A DNA stretch of 54,392 nt from contig JAFXVT010000065.1 in NCBI GenBank assembly GCA_017534835.1, positions 1-54,392 on the forward strand, given 5' to 3'. A model generated the notes under the pieces. The model worked only from the letters and a program-made list of their open reading frames with translations. It searched no databases and was not told where the DNA came from. Source of the DNA: Ruminococcus sp. (GTDB lineage: Bacteria; Bacillota; Clostridia; Oscillospirales; Ruminococcaceae). A program made the position numbers and the translations under genes. This document shows, in pieces, positions 8,157 through 16,783 of the stretch (its first letter is position 1; the number at the start of each line of letters is the position of its first letter).

Positions 8157-11100
8157 ATGGGGAGGTATTCCCATATTTGTGAAAACGATGCTATAAAAGG
8201 AGGTTTTTCTAAGAAGATCAGGAAACTTATAGCAGCGGCTCTGTCTCTGGTTATGCTGGGGGGCGCAGTTACCTATAATGCGCCCGCATTCTGGGAGTAT
8301 TCCACTAAGGCGTACGCGGCTGACAATCCCTGCGACAAACAGGACAACAAGGAAGTCCCCTATGACGGGAGCAAATGGATCCAGCCAACAAAATGGTATG
8401 AGGATCCTATTGATCCTGATGATTACACAGGCAATGCAAAGGTGTGGTTCGATAAGGTCACGATACCCTATGATGAAGCCGCAGAAAAGGCAAAGAAGGG
8501 TGTACCGATCACCGTTAATCTGAATGTATCAGGCGCCGCAAACACAGTTGGAATGATCTGCTTCCATGCATTTCATGATACACGATTAAAGGGAGTACCG
8601 AATAATGACGGCAAATATCTGACGAGTGGTAATGCAGTGAATGAAGCTTCTAGCGAGAGTAATTTTAGATTGGCTGACGGGCAGTATATCTTTTTGGATG
8701 TAGCCGGCGACAACACACTCAAGGACGGTGTAATATTCAGCATTGACCTTGAACTTCCGGAAAATGTTAAGCCGGGAGACCTTTATCCGATCGGCCTTCA
8801 ATACTGTACAGACGGAATTAACGATGATATGTTTTATAATATAGAACATAATTATGCCGGAAGGCTGCAAATGGCGTATATTTTTACTAAGGGCATTGAG
8901 AACGGATATATCGCAGTTGACGGAACCCCTGCTTCGGCAGGTATACACTTTAATTCAGCCGGCGGTTCAGGCACTATGGACGTCGCGTCTGCTGAGGTGG
9001 GCTCTGAGTATACACTGCCGGAATGCACATTCACTCCGCCGATGGGTAAAAAATTCAAGGGCTGGGGTTGGAATGACGGCAGCATCGCCACAAATCAGCC
9101 GGGTGACAAGGTCACTGTTGAGAAAGAACAGAATTATGTATATGCGATCTGGGAATATGACTATTCACAGTGTGAGATTGAGTTTAGGTCACACGGCGGC
9201 TCAGGCTCTATGAGTAATGTGAAGGCTCAGCGCGATTCTGAATACACACTTCCTGATTGCGGCTTTACTCCGCCGGAGGGGCTGTCTTTTGTCGGCTGGA
9301 AATGGCAGTCTCTGTCGAGCACTGCGATCTATCAACCGGGTGATAAGGTCAAGTGTGAAATGTCATATAATTCGGCGTATGCGATCTGGTCGCTGGCTTC
9401 CGGCACCATTGACAATAACCTGACATGGACATATGACAGCACCACAGATGCACTGACGATCTCCGGCGAGGGCGATATGGCTGACTTTAAAGCACCGGAG
9501 GACAGACCGTGGCACAATTACCGCTACGATGTCAGTACGATCACACTCGATACGCCTTCCCTGAAACATATCGGCTCGTATGCATTTGAGAGATGCCATG
9601 CACAAGAGATCATCATTCCGGAGCAGGTGACAACAATAGGCGAACGTGCGTTTTATGGTGACATAATAAATTCAGTCATTATTCCGGAAAGCGTCACGCA
9701 GATCGGAGCCGAAGCGTTTGCTGAGTGTTCGCTGAAGACGATCGAGATCAGAAACCCGAACTGTGAGCTTGCCGACGGCTTTCTTACAAACTACAATTAC
9801 ACCGTAGAGTTCGACGGCAAGGAGACCTATTTCACAGGCACCATATACGGCTATGACGGCTCCACCGCGGAGGCTTATGCAAAGGCAAACAACATCAAAT
9901 TTGAGTCGCTGGGAGCCCCGTCCTGCGGCAAAGACCTGAAATGGGAATATGACACCGAGACTAAGACCCTTACGATCACCGGCACGGGCGATATGTTCGA
10001 CTACGAATCGCCCGATAAAACACCGTGGTATGAATACCGTGAGGAGCTCGAACACATCGTATTTCCCGAGGGTATGACCTCTGTCGGAGACTGCGCATTT
10101 ACAAACCAATATGCTGTCAAGGAGATCACGCTCCCGGAGGCAGTCACCAGGATCGGTGTCAGCGCATTCGAGAAGTGCAGTGAACTGACGGACATAACGA
10201 TCATGGATCCGGATGCACAGATCGACGATTCACAGTGGACGATCTGCAACATGATGCGACCCACCGCCGACGGCTACAGAGCAGCTTTTCGCGGCACTAT
10301 CCACGGCTATACAGGCTCAACTGCACAGGCGTATGCAGAAAAATACGGTTATTCGTTTGCGGCGCTCATGCCGAAGATCTCCTTTGACGCAAACGGCGGC
10401 ACCGGCGAAATGGCGGCTGTCGAGACAGAGCCAGGCGAATATACGCTTCCCGAATGCGGCTTCACCGCGCCGGAGAACTTCGCCTTTGCCGGCTGGAAGC
10501 TCGGCGATACGGTATACGCTCCGGGAGACAAGATCGAAGTGACCGTCGCTCTCCTGCTTGAGGCGCAGTGGAAGCGATCACATTACACTGTCAGCTTTGA
10601 TGCAAACGGCGGGACAGGCACGATGAAGACAGTCAAGGCGGAGGCGGATAAGGCGTATACGCTCCCTGAAAACAGCTTCACCGCGCCCGCAGGCAAGGGC
10701 TTCGGCGGCTGGGAGATCGACAGCAAGACCTATCAGCCCGGCACAAAGGTGACCGTCTCCGCAGATCTTACCCTGACAGCGGTTTGGATCGATTCCGTCA
10801 CTGTGACATTTGCATCGAACGGCGGCACGGGCGAGATGGAAGCCGTCGCGTGCACTGATTACGATTACACGCTGCCGGAATGCGGCTTCACCGCGCCTGC
10901 GAAAAAGCAGTTTGCGGGATGGTTTGTCGGCGGCGAGCTCAGGCAGCCCGGCGACAAGATCACCCTCACCGGCGACCTCAAGCTCTATGCGATATGGGAA
11001 GTCTCGCTGAATACCGTCAAGATCGACGAGAACGGCGCAAAGGGCAGCATCGCGGATTTCGTGATTCTCTCAGGCACATCGTTCGTGTTCCCGTCCTGCA

Positions 11101-11666
11101 CGCTCACCGCGCCGGAGGGCAAATATTTCGCAGGCTGGCAGCTCGGCGATAAGACCTATCAGACAGGTGATTCGGCTGTAATAACCAAGAATGTGACAGT
11201 CAAGGCGCTCTGGGAGACGATACAGTATACGGTCACATTTGACGCCAACGGCGGCTCCGGCGAAATGGCGGCAAAAACCGTTGCGCCGGAAACAGAATAC
11301 ACCTTTGCAAAGTGCGCGTTCACTGCCCCGGAGGGCGCAGAATTCCTCGGCTGGCAGGTCGGCGACAAGACCTATGAGGTAGGCGACACGATGGTCATCA
11401 CGGCTGATACGGTCATCACGGCACTGTGGAGTGAGCCGGCAGAAACCGTTCTCATCGGCGATGCAAACAGTGACGGCACGGTCGACGGCAAGGATGCGAT
11501 GCTCCTTGCGCGCTATGTCGCAAAATGGGACGGCATCGCGCTCGACCTCAGCGCCTGCGACCTCAACGGCGACGGTAAAGCTGACAACGCCGACGCGATG
11601 ATCCTGGCACGGTATACTGCGGGCTGGGAAGGCTACGACAAGTACATCGTAAGCAAGACGATCTGA
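8157..11666 (+). CDS. Cohesin-dockerin adaptor protein with InlB-type and BspA repeats
   Basis: 1169 residues if ATG 8157 is used. A signal peptide core (KKIRKLIAAALSLVMLGGAV) begins near residue 19. Residues about 75-245 resemble a cohesin: WFDKVTIPYDE, VPITVNLNVSG, an IDLELPENVKPGD stretch and the closing ENGYIAVDG. Then come two InlB/Flg_new-type repeats (GGSGTM...YTLPEC.FT.P...GW), two BspA-like LRR blocks (GSYAFERC, GERAF, GVSAFEKC), and five more InlB-type repeats (FDANGGTGEM). A type-I dockerin closes the protein (GDANSDGTVDGKDAMLLARY, then DLNGDGKADNADAMILARY). Having both cohesin and dockerin suggests a scaffold adaptor. The start is uncertain: the strong AAAAGGAGGT at 8195-8204 is followed by no ATG, GTG or TTG. 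The next gene follows after 12 nt. Confidence 0.8.
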   Translation: MGRYSHICENDAIKGGFSKKIRKLIAAALSLVMLGGAVTYNAPAFWEYSTKAYAADNPCDKQDNKEVPYDGSKWIQPTKWYEDPIDPDDYTGNAKVWFDKVTIPYDEAAEKAKKGVPITVNLNVSGAANTVGMICFHAFHDTRLKGVPNNDGKYLTSGNAVNEASSESNFRLADGQYIFLDVAGDNTLKDGVIFSIDLELPENVKPGDLYPIGLQYCTDGINDDMFYNIEHNYAGRLQMAYIFTKGIENGYIAVDGTPASAGIHFNSAGGSGTMDVASAEVGSEYTLPECTFTPPMGKKFKGWGWNDGSIATNQPGDKVTVEKEQNYVYAIWEYDYSQCEIEFRSHGGSGSMSNVKAQRDSEYTLPDCGFTPPEGLSFVGWKWQSLSSTAIYQPGDKVKCEMSYNSAYAIWSLASGTIDNNLTWTYDSTTDALTISGEGDMADFKAPEDRPWHNYRYDVSTITLDTPSLKHIGSYAFERCHAQEIIIPEQVTTIGERAFYGDIINSVIIPESVTQIGAEAFAECSLKTIEIRNPNCELADGFLTNYNYTVEFDGKETYFTGTIYGYDGSTAEAYAKANNIKFESLGAPSCGKDLKWEYDTETKTLTITGTGDMFDYESPDKTPWYEYREELEHIVFPEGMTSVGDCAFTNQYAVKEITLPEAVTRIGVSAFEKCSELTDITIMDPDAQIDDSQWTICNMMRPTADGYRAAFRGTIHGYTGSTAQAYAEKYGYSFAALMPKISFDANGGTGEMAAVETEPGEYTLPECGFTAPENFAFAGWKLGDTVYAPGDKIEVTVALLLEAQWKRSHYTVSFDANGGTGTMKTVKAEADKAYTLPENSFTAPAGKGFGGWEIDSKTYQPGTKVTVSADLTLTAVWIDSVTVTFASNGGTGEMEAVACTDYDYTLPECGFTAPAKKQFAGWFVGGELRQPGDKITLTGDLKLYAIWEVSLNTVKIDENGAKGSIADFVILSGTSFVFPSCTLTAPEGKYFAGWQLGDKTYQTGDSAVITKNVTVKALWETIQYTVTFDANGGSGEMAAKTVAPETEYTFAKCAFTAPEGAEFLGWQVGDKTYEVGDTMVITADTVITALWSEPAETVLIGDANSDGTVDGKDAMLLARYVAKWDGIALDLSACDLNGDGKADNADAMILARYTAGWEGYDKYIVSKTI

Positions 11667-11678
11667 CGGAGGTGCGGA

Positions 11679-13256
11679 ATGAAAAGACATATTTGTGCGC
11701 TGCTGATCGCTGCGGCGATGCTGCTGAATTTCGCCGCGGCGAGCGTATTTGCAGCTGCTGATCTTGCGATCTCCGCGGATTCTGTGACTGCGGAGCTGAA
11801 AGCCGGCGAAACTGTGAGTGTGCCGGTTCGTGCAGATACTAATGTGGGCTATGCTGCCGGTTCTGTCGATGTTGAATGGGACAGCACCGCGCTCACACTG
11901 AAAAAAGTGGTATTCACCGAGCTTGCGCCGGACAACGGCTCTGCGGCGATCGCAAATTCGGGCAGTTATCGTGTCATGTTCGGTGATTATCTTGCCGAGA
12001 GCAATATCAGCGAAACGGGCATTTTCTTCACGCTGGAATTTGAGATCTCGGCAGCAGCTATTGCCGGAGATTATGCGATCCTGCTGGAAAACGCGAATCT
12101 CTGCGACAAGGATAATCAGGCTGTGTCTGCCTCGCTGCATTCCGGCATGATCTCACTGACCGGCGATGCGCCGGAGGGGGCATTTGCCCTGTCTGCTGCA
12201 AAAACGGAGGTCACAGTCGGCGATAATGGCGAAATTCTTGTGCCGGTCACGGCGGATAGCAATCCCGGCTTTGTGTCAGGTCAGGTCGATGTGCTCTGGA
12301 ACGCGGACGCGCTGATGCTGAAAAGGGTGGAATTTACCGATCTCGCGCCGGACAACGGCTCTGCGGAAATCGTGAACGACGGCAATTATCGCGTGATGTT
12401 TGGCAGCTATACCGCTGCGAAGAATGATACCGGCACTGGTACGCTGTTCACGCTGGTTTTCATCCCGAAGACGGATCTGCTTGCCGGAGAATATGCTGTA
12501 CTGCTTGCGGATCCGTCGCTGCTGAATTACAATATCGAACAGATTCCGCTGACGGTCAGTGCCGGCAAAATTATTGTGAAGGAGCAGACCACAACGACTT
12601 CGACCACGACGTTTACTGAAACTACCACGACCACAACATCTGCTGCAAAGCCTACACAGACTGCCACATCGACCACCACGACCAAGCCGACTACAACATC
12701 GGCTACAGCTGCAACGTCAAAGAACAGCACCACCACAACGTCATCGACTACAGCTGCAACGTCAAATAACAGCACCACCACAATGTCATCGACTACAGCT
12801 GCAACGTCAAAGAGCAGCACCACCTCAACGTCATCGACTACAGCTGCAACGTCAAAGAACAGCACCACCACAACGTCATCAACTACAGCTTCAACGTCAA
12901 AGAACAGCACCATCACAACGTCATCGACAACTACAACAACTGCTACTGACGAAAATGGAACGACTACAACCACTACTTCACCAATAACTCAAACTGATTA
13001 TGATCTCGGAGATGTGAACGATGACGGCAAGATCAATGCTGTTGATGCTTCCGGTGTTCTTGCATACTACGCCTACGTATCCACAAATCAGGATGGCGGA
13101 TTTACCGAGGAGCAGAGGCTTGCTGCGGATGTAGACTTTGACGGAAAGATAAATGCAGTCGACGCATCAAATATCCTTGCGTACTATGCTTATGTTTCGA
13201 CTACAAAAGAAAAGCCCCTGTCAATGAAGGAATATATGGAACAGAAAAACAAATAG
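11679..13256 (+). CDS. Scaffoldin with two cohesins, Thr/Ser linker and dockerin
   Basis: 525 residues. A signal peptide (residues 1-26, ending VFAAAD) is followed by two homologous cohesin domains at about 27-165 and 175-305. Both contain V.VPV.AD.N.G, SVDVEW or QVDVLW, APDNGSA and YRVMFG. A Thr/Ser linker (about 308-440) includes near-identical 15-residue repeats. The dockerin (about 445-510) reads GDVNDDGKINAVDASGVLAYYAY, duplicated with small changes. Cohesins bind dockerins of other subunits, and this dockerin would attach the scaffold to another cohesin, possibly the one encoded just upstream. GGAGGTGCGG precedes ATG by about 5 nt. It is the second gene of the operon, and a strong terminator at 13296 ends it. 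Confidence 0.88.
   Translation: MKRHICALLIAAAMLLNFAAASVFAAADLAISADSVTAELKAGETVSVPVRADTNVGYAAGSVDVEWDSTALTLKKVVFTELAPDNGSAAIANSGSYRVMFGDYLAESNISETGIFFTLEFEISAAAIAGDYAILLENANLCDKDNQAVSASLHSGMISLTGDAPEGAFALSAAKTEVTVGDNGEILVPVTADSNPGFVSGQVDVLWNADALMLKRVEFTDLAPDNGSAEIVNDGNYRVMFGSYTAAKNDTGTGTLFTLVFIPKTDLLAGEYAVLLADPSLLNYNIEQIPLTVSAGKIIVKEQTTTTSTTTFTETTTTTTSAAKPTQTATSTTTTKPTTTSATAATSKNSTTTTSSTTAATSNNSTTTMSSTTAATSKSSTTSTSSTTAATSKNSTTTTSSTTASTSKNSTITTSSTTTTTATDENGTTTTTTSPITQTDYDLGDVNDDGKINAVDASGVLAYYAYVSTNQDGGFTEEQRLAADVDFDGKINAVDASNILAYYAYVSTTKEKPLSMKEYMEQKNK
12711..12930 (+). repeat. 45-bp tandem repeats coding a Thr/Ser linker
   Basis: About five copies of a 45-bp unit coding AATSKNSTTTTSSTT, with single-base differences between copies (SNN, SKS, TMSS). 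Such repeats can expand or contract and so change linker length in the scaffoldin. Confidence 0.85.
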
Positions 13257-13295
13257 TGACTTCGTATATTAGTTGGTCACGTAATACTATTCAAC

Positions 13296-13335
13296 AACAG
13301 CGTCCGGAAGCATAACACTTCCGGACGCTGTTTTG
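13296..13335. terminator. Bidirectional terminator between scaffoldin and beta-helix enzyme
   Basis: A 15-bp perfect stem joins 13296-13310 and 13318-13332 around a 7-nt loop (CATAACA), with a TTTT tail on the plus strand. It sits between two convergent genes and could stop both transcripts, more strongly on the plus side. Confidence 0.85.
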
Positions 13336-13343
13336 AGTTATCT

Positions 13344-16300
13344 TCACTTTTCAATGAGCATTTTTCTGAGCAGAACGAGGTCGAATGTGTCTATCCTGTT
13401 GTCCTTGCAGATGTCTCCGTTTCGCCAGCAGCTGAGAGTTTTGCTCTTGCTTATCAGCCACTCTTCGAGCATTACCAGATCTGCCACAGTTACCTCGCCG
13501 TCAAGGTTGACGTCGCCTGAAACGCTGTCGTTCACGAACGGGTAATTGATGCTGAACCAGTTGAGATTGAACAGATAGCCTTCGCCGCCCTTGAATACAA
13601 AATATACATCGTTCACACCGGTGGTCTTGTCTATCCTGCACTTCTGTGTAGTCCAGTTCTGCCAGCCGCCTGTTTCACTGACATCCATACTGCCGATGAG
13701 CTTTCCTTCGGGCGAGCTGAGATGTACCTCTATCGAACCGCTGCTTCCGTTAGAAGCGACGCGCAGATCTATCGATTCCGCACCTCTGCCGAAATTGACG
13801 CCCTTGAATCCGATATAGTCGCCGTTTTCAATGTAAGCGACATCCCTTCCGCCTTCGTTACAGCTCTCGATGTCGATGCCGGACTGATCGTTGAAATCCT
13901 CTGCTTCGATGACATCGCCGGCAGGTGCAAGCGTTCCTGTTACCGTTACTCTGCATTTTGCTGTGAACTGTTTATCGCTCGGTTCAAGTGTTCTTACGAT
14001 TATTTCGGCAGTACCTTCTGATAATCCGGTAACATTGCCCTTGCTGTCTACGGCAGCAACGAGCGGATCCGAAGATGTGAACAGCGCGACCTTATCAGTG
14101 GCATTATCGGGGAATATATCCGCTTTTATCTGCGATGAATCACCGGCGTTCAGTGCGAGCGATTCTTTGTCAAGTCTCAGTCCGGCAACATTCACACGTC
14201 CGCCGTTGAGCTTCCATTTTGCCTGTATCCGCTGATTGTACTCAGGCATTATAAATGTTGAGCGAGTACCGTCAGCGCTGACAGGAGTCAGGTCCATTGC
14301 GTCTATTCCGACCTGCCAGCCGTCGAATGTGTAGCCGGGTCTTGTTTTCGCGTCGATAGTGACGAGCTCGCCGGGCTTATGATACTCAACGACGGATGTT
14401 CCCATAGAATCGCCGACATTATTGAGCACGAGCACTCGCTTTTCTGCACGGGCTATCCTTACAAGGTGCATATCTCTTGCGCCGACTGCCTCAAGCTTTG
14501 TTGAGCCGGCAGGTATGAGACGGAAAACGAGCAGCTGATCGAGGTCGTAGCCTTCAAGTATCTTCACACGGACTGTCTTGCTTGTATCGCCTGAGCGGAA
14601 CGTGACCTTCGGGTCGTCAACGAAGCTGAAATCCTTATCGGGTCTTGCATCGCCGGCAACAGGAGTAACTTCAAATTCCATATTGCCCGAGGCAGGCTTG
14701 CTGAGCTTCAGTTCAAGCTCTATGACATCGCCGGGCTTTGCGGAGGAATTCAGAGCCGAGAAGCTCACATTCACATCTTCCGTGAGCCCGAGACTCTTGT
14801 TGCAGCCGACATCAGTTTTCGGATATACAGCGTATGCGCCGCGGTCCACGCCGTTGTCTCCGGAGCCTATAGCAGGACTTCCTGCCTTCAGTCTGAAATC
14901 GTAAGCAGCAGCATTTTCAAACATCGGGTCCTGAGCGAGCTCGGTTTCTGAGCCTATCTGCTTGTTGAATGCGTCCACAGTTATCGAGGGCTGCGAGGGG
15001 TCCATATAACGGACGTAGGCAGGCTTGCGTGCGGAATACCAGAGATTGCTGCGGAATATGTTTGAGCCGCCGCCTTTCAGGTCGATACCGTGCCATGCGT
15101 GGAAGCCGTTTACTGAGGTCTCCTTGACGAGAAGACCGACGGTGTCATTGCTGTTGTACATACTGTTTTCATCTTCATAGGCGATATTGTTTCTCACCTC
15201 GTTGTTCCATGAACGGTCGAGAGAGATACCGTTTTTCAGATTATATGTTACGTTGTTGACCCATCTTGCGTCCCACGTCGAGCCGGTGTCCCAGAAGGCG
15301 GAGAAGAGTCCGGATTCGATGCGCTGTGCCGGGAAATTCATAAAGTATTCCGAGCTGACAGGCATACGCTTGTTCGCATCAAGAGGCTTATTGTAGACGA
15401 TGTTCTCATATGCCCAGTTTCGCGTGCATTCCGATTCGTTGAACATAAAATATGCGGTGTTGTGCGCAACGTTTCTGACAGCAGTAAAATCGCGGACGCT
15501 TATATCGAGCCAGATAGTACCGCCGTTCACCGAGCCGCCGGAGTAGTTGAAGGCGAATGCATTATTTCTGTTGCCGTCAGCTCTTCCGCCGAGAGTGGAC
15601 GACTCTGCACCGCCTGCACCCGCATTTTTACCGATAGCGCCGATAAACGTGTTTTCGGAGATTATGCAGTTCTGCGAATGATTGTCATAGCAGAGAGTCT
15701 CGCCGTATACGTTCTCGAAGTAGTTGTTGCGGATAACATTATCGGGGCCGGCTACCGGGATCGTAACATCGGGACGGTATACGCCCTGTGCGGACCACGA
15801 CCACGGTGCGTTGTAAACACAGCCGATATTCCTGAACTTGTTGTTCAGAACGACATTTCCTCTGCCCATAATGTCAATGGTGCTGCGGGCATACTTGTAA
15901 TCCTCGAAAACGAAGCCCTCAATCCATATATAATCACGGCCGAAGAGATTGAAAACGTCGGTGAGCTGATTCTTGCGTCCGGCGATAGAGTATTCGATAC
16001 CGGCGTTGTCGTAATGCTGTACCTCTTCTTCCTTCCAGCCGGTGTCCTGAAGCCATTGAGCGCGCACCTGCGGAGTTACGGAGGAGCCGTCAAAAACGTC
16101 CTTGTGCTTGATTATGACCTTGCCGATGTCAGAGGTCTTTTCTGGACGGAAAACTATCATTGCATCGACCTTTCCGGATTCCTTCGGTCTGATGTCGTCC
16201 TCGATGTAGGTGCCGGGACGGATAAGTACAGTCGTGCCGGCTGTTGCCTCTTCAGCGGCTTTTTTTATTGAGCGGTAAGGTCTTTCAGAAGAGCCGTTTC

Positions 16301-16475
16301 CGGAGAAGTCGTTTCCGTTCTCTGCAACGTATAGCACCCGTCCGCTGATCTCAGCGGCTTCTGCGCTTATCATATCCATAAAGCCGGTATTTGCCGGCGC
16401 TGCGATACCGGCATAGCTGCACAGCAGAGCCGGTACCATTGCAAGGCTGAGAATGCCTGAGATTCGTTTCTTCAT
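13344..16475 (-). CDS. Secreted beta-helix pectate-lyase-like enzyme with CBM6 and dockerin
   Basis: 1043 residues with a signal peptide. Residues about 45-560 form a right-handed beta-helix domain. It opens with LYVAENGNDFSGNGSSERPY and IRPGTYIE, a start typical of PL9-like and other parallel beta-helix polysaccharide enzymes, and carries many NN and N-rich turns. Then come a Calx-beta-like module (about 565-680, SAKPGDVIELELKLSKP), an InlB-type repeat (PGYTFDGWQVG), a Big_2 Ig-like module (about 765-850, GNVTGLSEGTAEI) and a CBM6-like module (about 855-975, IEAEDF, ENGDYIGF). A C-terminal dockerin ends the protein (GDVNLDGEVTVADLVMLEEW, then DNRIDTFDLVLLRKM). The exact CAZy family and linkage cannot be fixed by eye. 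AAAGGA precedes ATG. It is divergent from the sensor-regulator at 16784, which probably controls it. Confidence 0.82.
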   Translation of the reverse strand: MKKRISGILSLAMVPALLCSYAGIAAPANTGFMDMISAEAAEISGRVLYVAENGNDFSGNGSSERPYRSIKKAAEEATAGTTVLIRPGTYIEDDIRPKESGKVDAMIVFRPEKTSDIGKVIIKHKDVFDGSSVTPQVRAQWLQDTGWKEEEVQHYDNAGIEYSIAGRKNQLTDVFNLFGRDYIWIEGFVFEDYKYARSTIDIMGRGNVVLNNKFRNIGCVYNAPWSWSAQGVYRPDVTIPVAGPDNVIRNNYFENVYGETLCYDNHSQNCIISENTFIGAIGKNAGAGGAESSTLGGRADGNRNNAFAFNYSGGSVNGGTIWLDISVRDFTAVRNVAHNTAYFMFNESECTRNWAYENIVYNKPLDANKRMPVSSEYFMNFPAQRIESGLFSAFWDTGSTWDARWVNNVTYNLKNGISLDRSWNNEVRNNIAYEDENSMYNSNDTVGLLVKETSVNGFHAWHGIDLKGGGSNIFRSNLWYSARKPAYVRYMDPSQPSITVDAFNKQIGSETELAQDPMFENAAAYDFRLKAGSPAIGSGDNGVDRGAYAVYPKTDVGCNKSLGLTEDVNVSFSALNSSAKPGDVIELELKLSKPASGNMEFEVTPVAGDARPDKDFSFVDDPKVTFRSGDTSKTVRVKILEGYDLDQLLVFRLIPAGSTKLEAVGARDMHLVRIARAEKRVLVLNNVGDSMGTSVVEYHKPGELVTIDAKTRPGYTFDGWQVGIDAMDLTPVSADGTRSTFIMPEYNQRIQAKWKLNGGRVNVAGLRLDKESLALNAGDSSQIKADIFPDNATDKVALFTSSDPLVAAVDSKGNVTGLSEGTAEIIVRTLEPSDKQFTAKCRVTVTGTLAPAGDVIEAEDFNDQSGIDIESCNEGGRDVAYIENGDYIGFKGVNFGRGAESIDLRVASNGSSGSIEVHLSSPEGKLIGSMDVSETGGWQNWTTQKCRIDKTTGVNDVYFVFKGGEGYLFNLNWFSINYPFVNDSVSGDVNLDGEVTVADLVMLEEWLISKSKTLSCWRNGDICKDNRIDTFDLVLLRKMLIEK

Positions 16476-16541
16476 TTTCCCAATTCCTTTCTGCGGTCAT
16501 ATTACTTGCAGTAAGTATCTGCATATTATCCACCTGTAACT

Positions 16542-16570
16542 ATTATAATCGAATCCGCTTCGATTAGCAA
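16542..16570 (-). promoter_or_regulatory. Promoter of the beta-helix enzyme with palindromic operator in the spacer
   Basis: Read on the minus strand: TTGCTA (16565-16570), a 17-bp spacer, TATAAT (16542-16547). The spacer is almost wholly the inverted repeat ATCGAA-gcgga-TTCGAT (16548-16564), extended by one further pair on each side. A protein bound there would block or modulate polymerase. The divergent LacI/AraC-type regulator is the obvious candidate, by position only. Confidence 0.65.
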
Positions 16571-16728
16571 GATTCTATTGTATCACGCTATGAGACAATT
16601 TCACATAAAAGCGCATAATGATATGTCGGATCGTGTTGTATCCTTATTCATAATATCACATATCAGTATGGCGGCATCAACGGTATCTTGGCAAAGATGT
16701 ACTGCAACGGATCACTTTTCCGTGCCTG

Positions 16729-16757
16729 TTGCCATTTATGGAATAATATGTTATAAT
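16729..16757 (+). promoter_or_regulatory. Sigma-A promoter of the sensor-regulator gene
   Basis: TTGCCA (16729-16734), 17 bp, TATAAT (16752-16757), 26 nt before the start codon. Confidence 0.75.
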
Positions 16758-16783
16758 GTGAACGGGAAGGGAGGGAGCAGCCA

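Noticed and set aside
11070-12140. 356-codon minus-strand frame opposite the cohesin genes
   Set aside because: The composition mirrors the plus-strand domains; no ribosome site.
12527-12973. Valine-rich minus-strand frame opposite the scaffoldin linker
   Set aside because: Thr codons read in reverse give Val; this is an artefact of the linker repeats.
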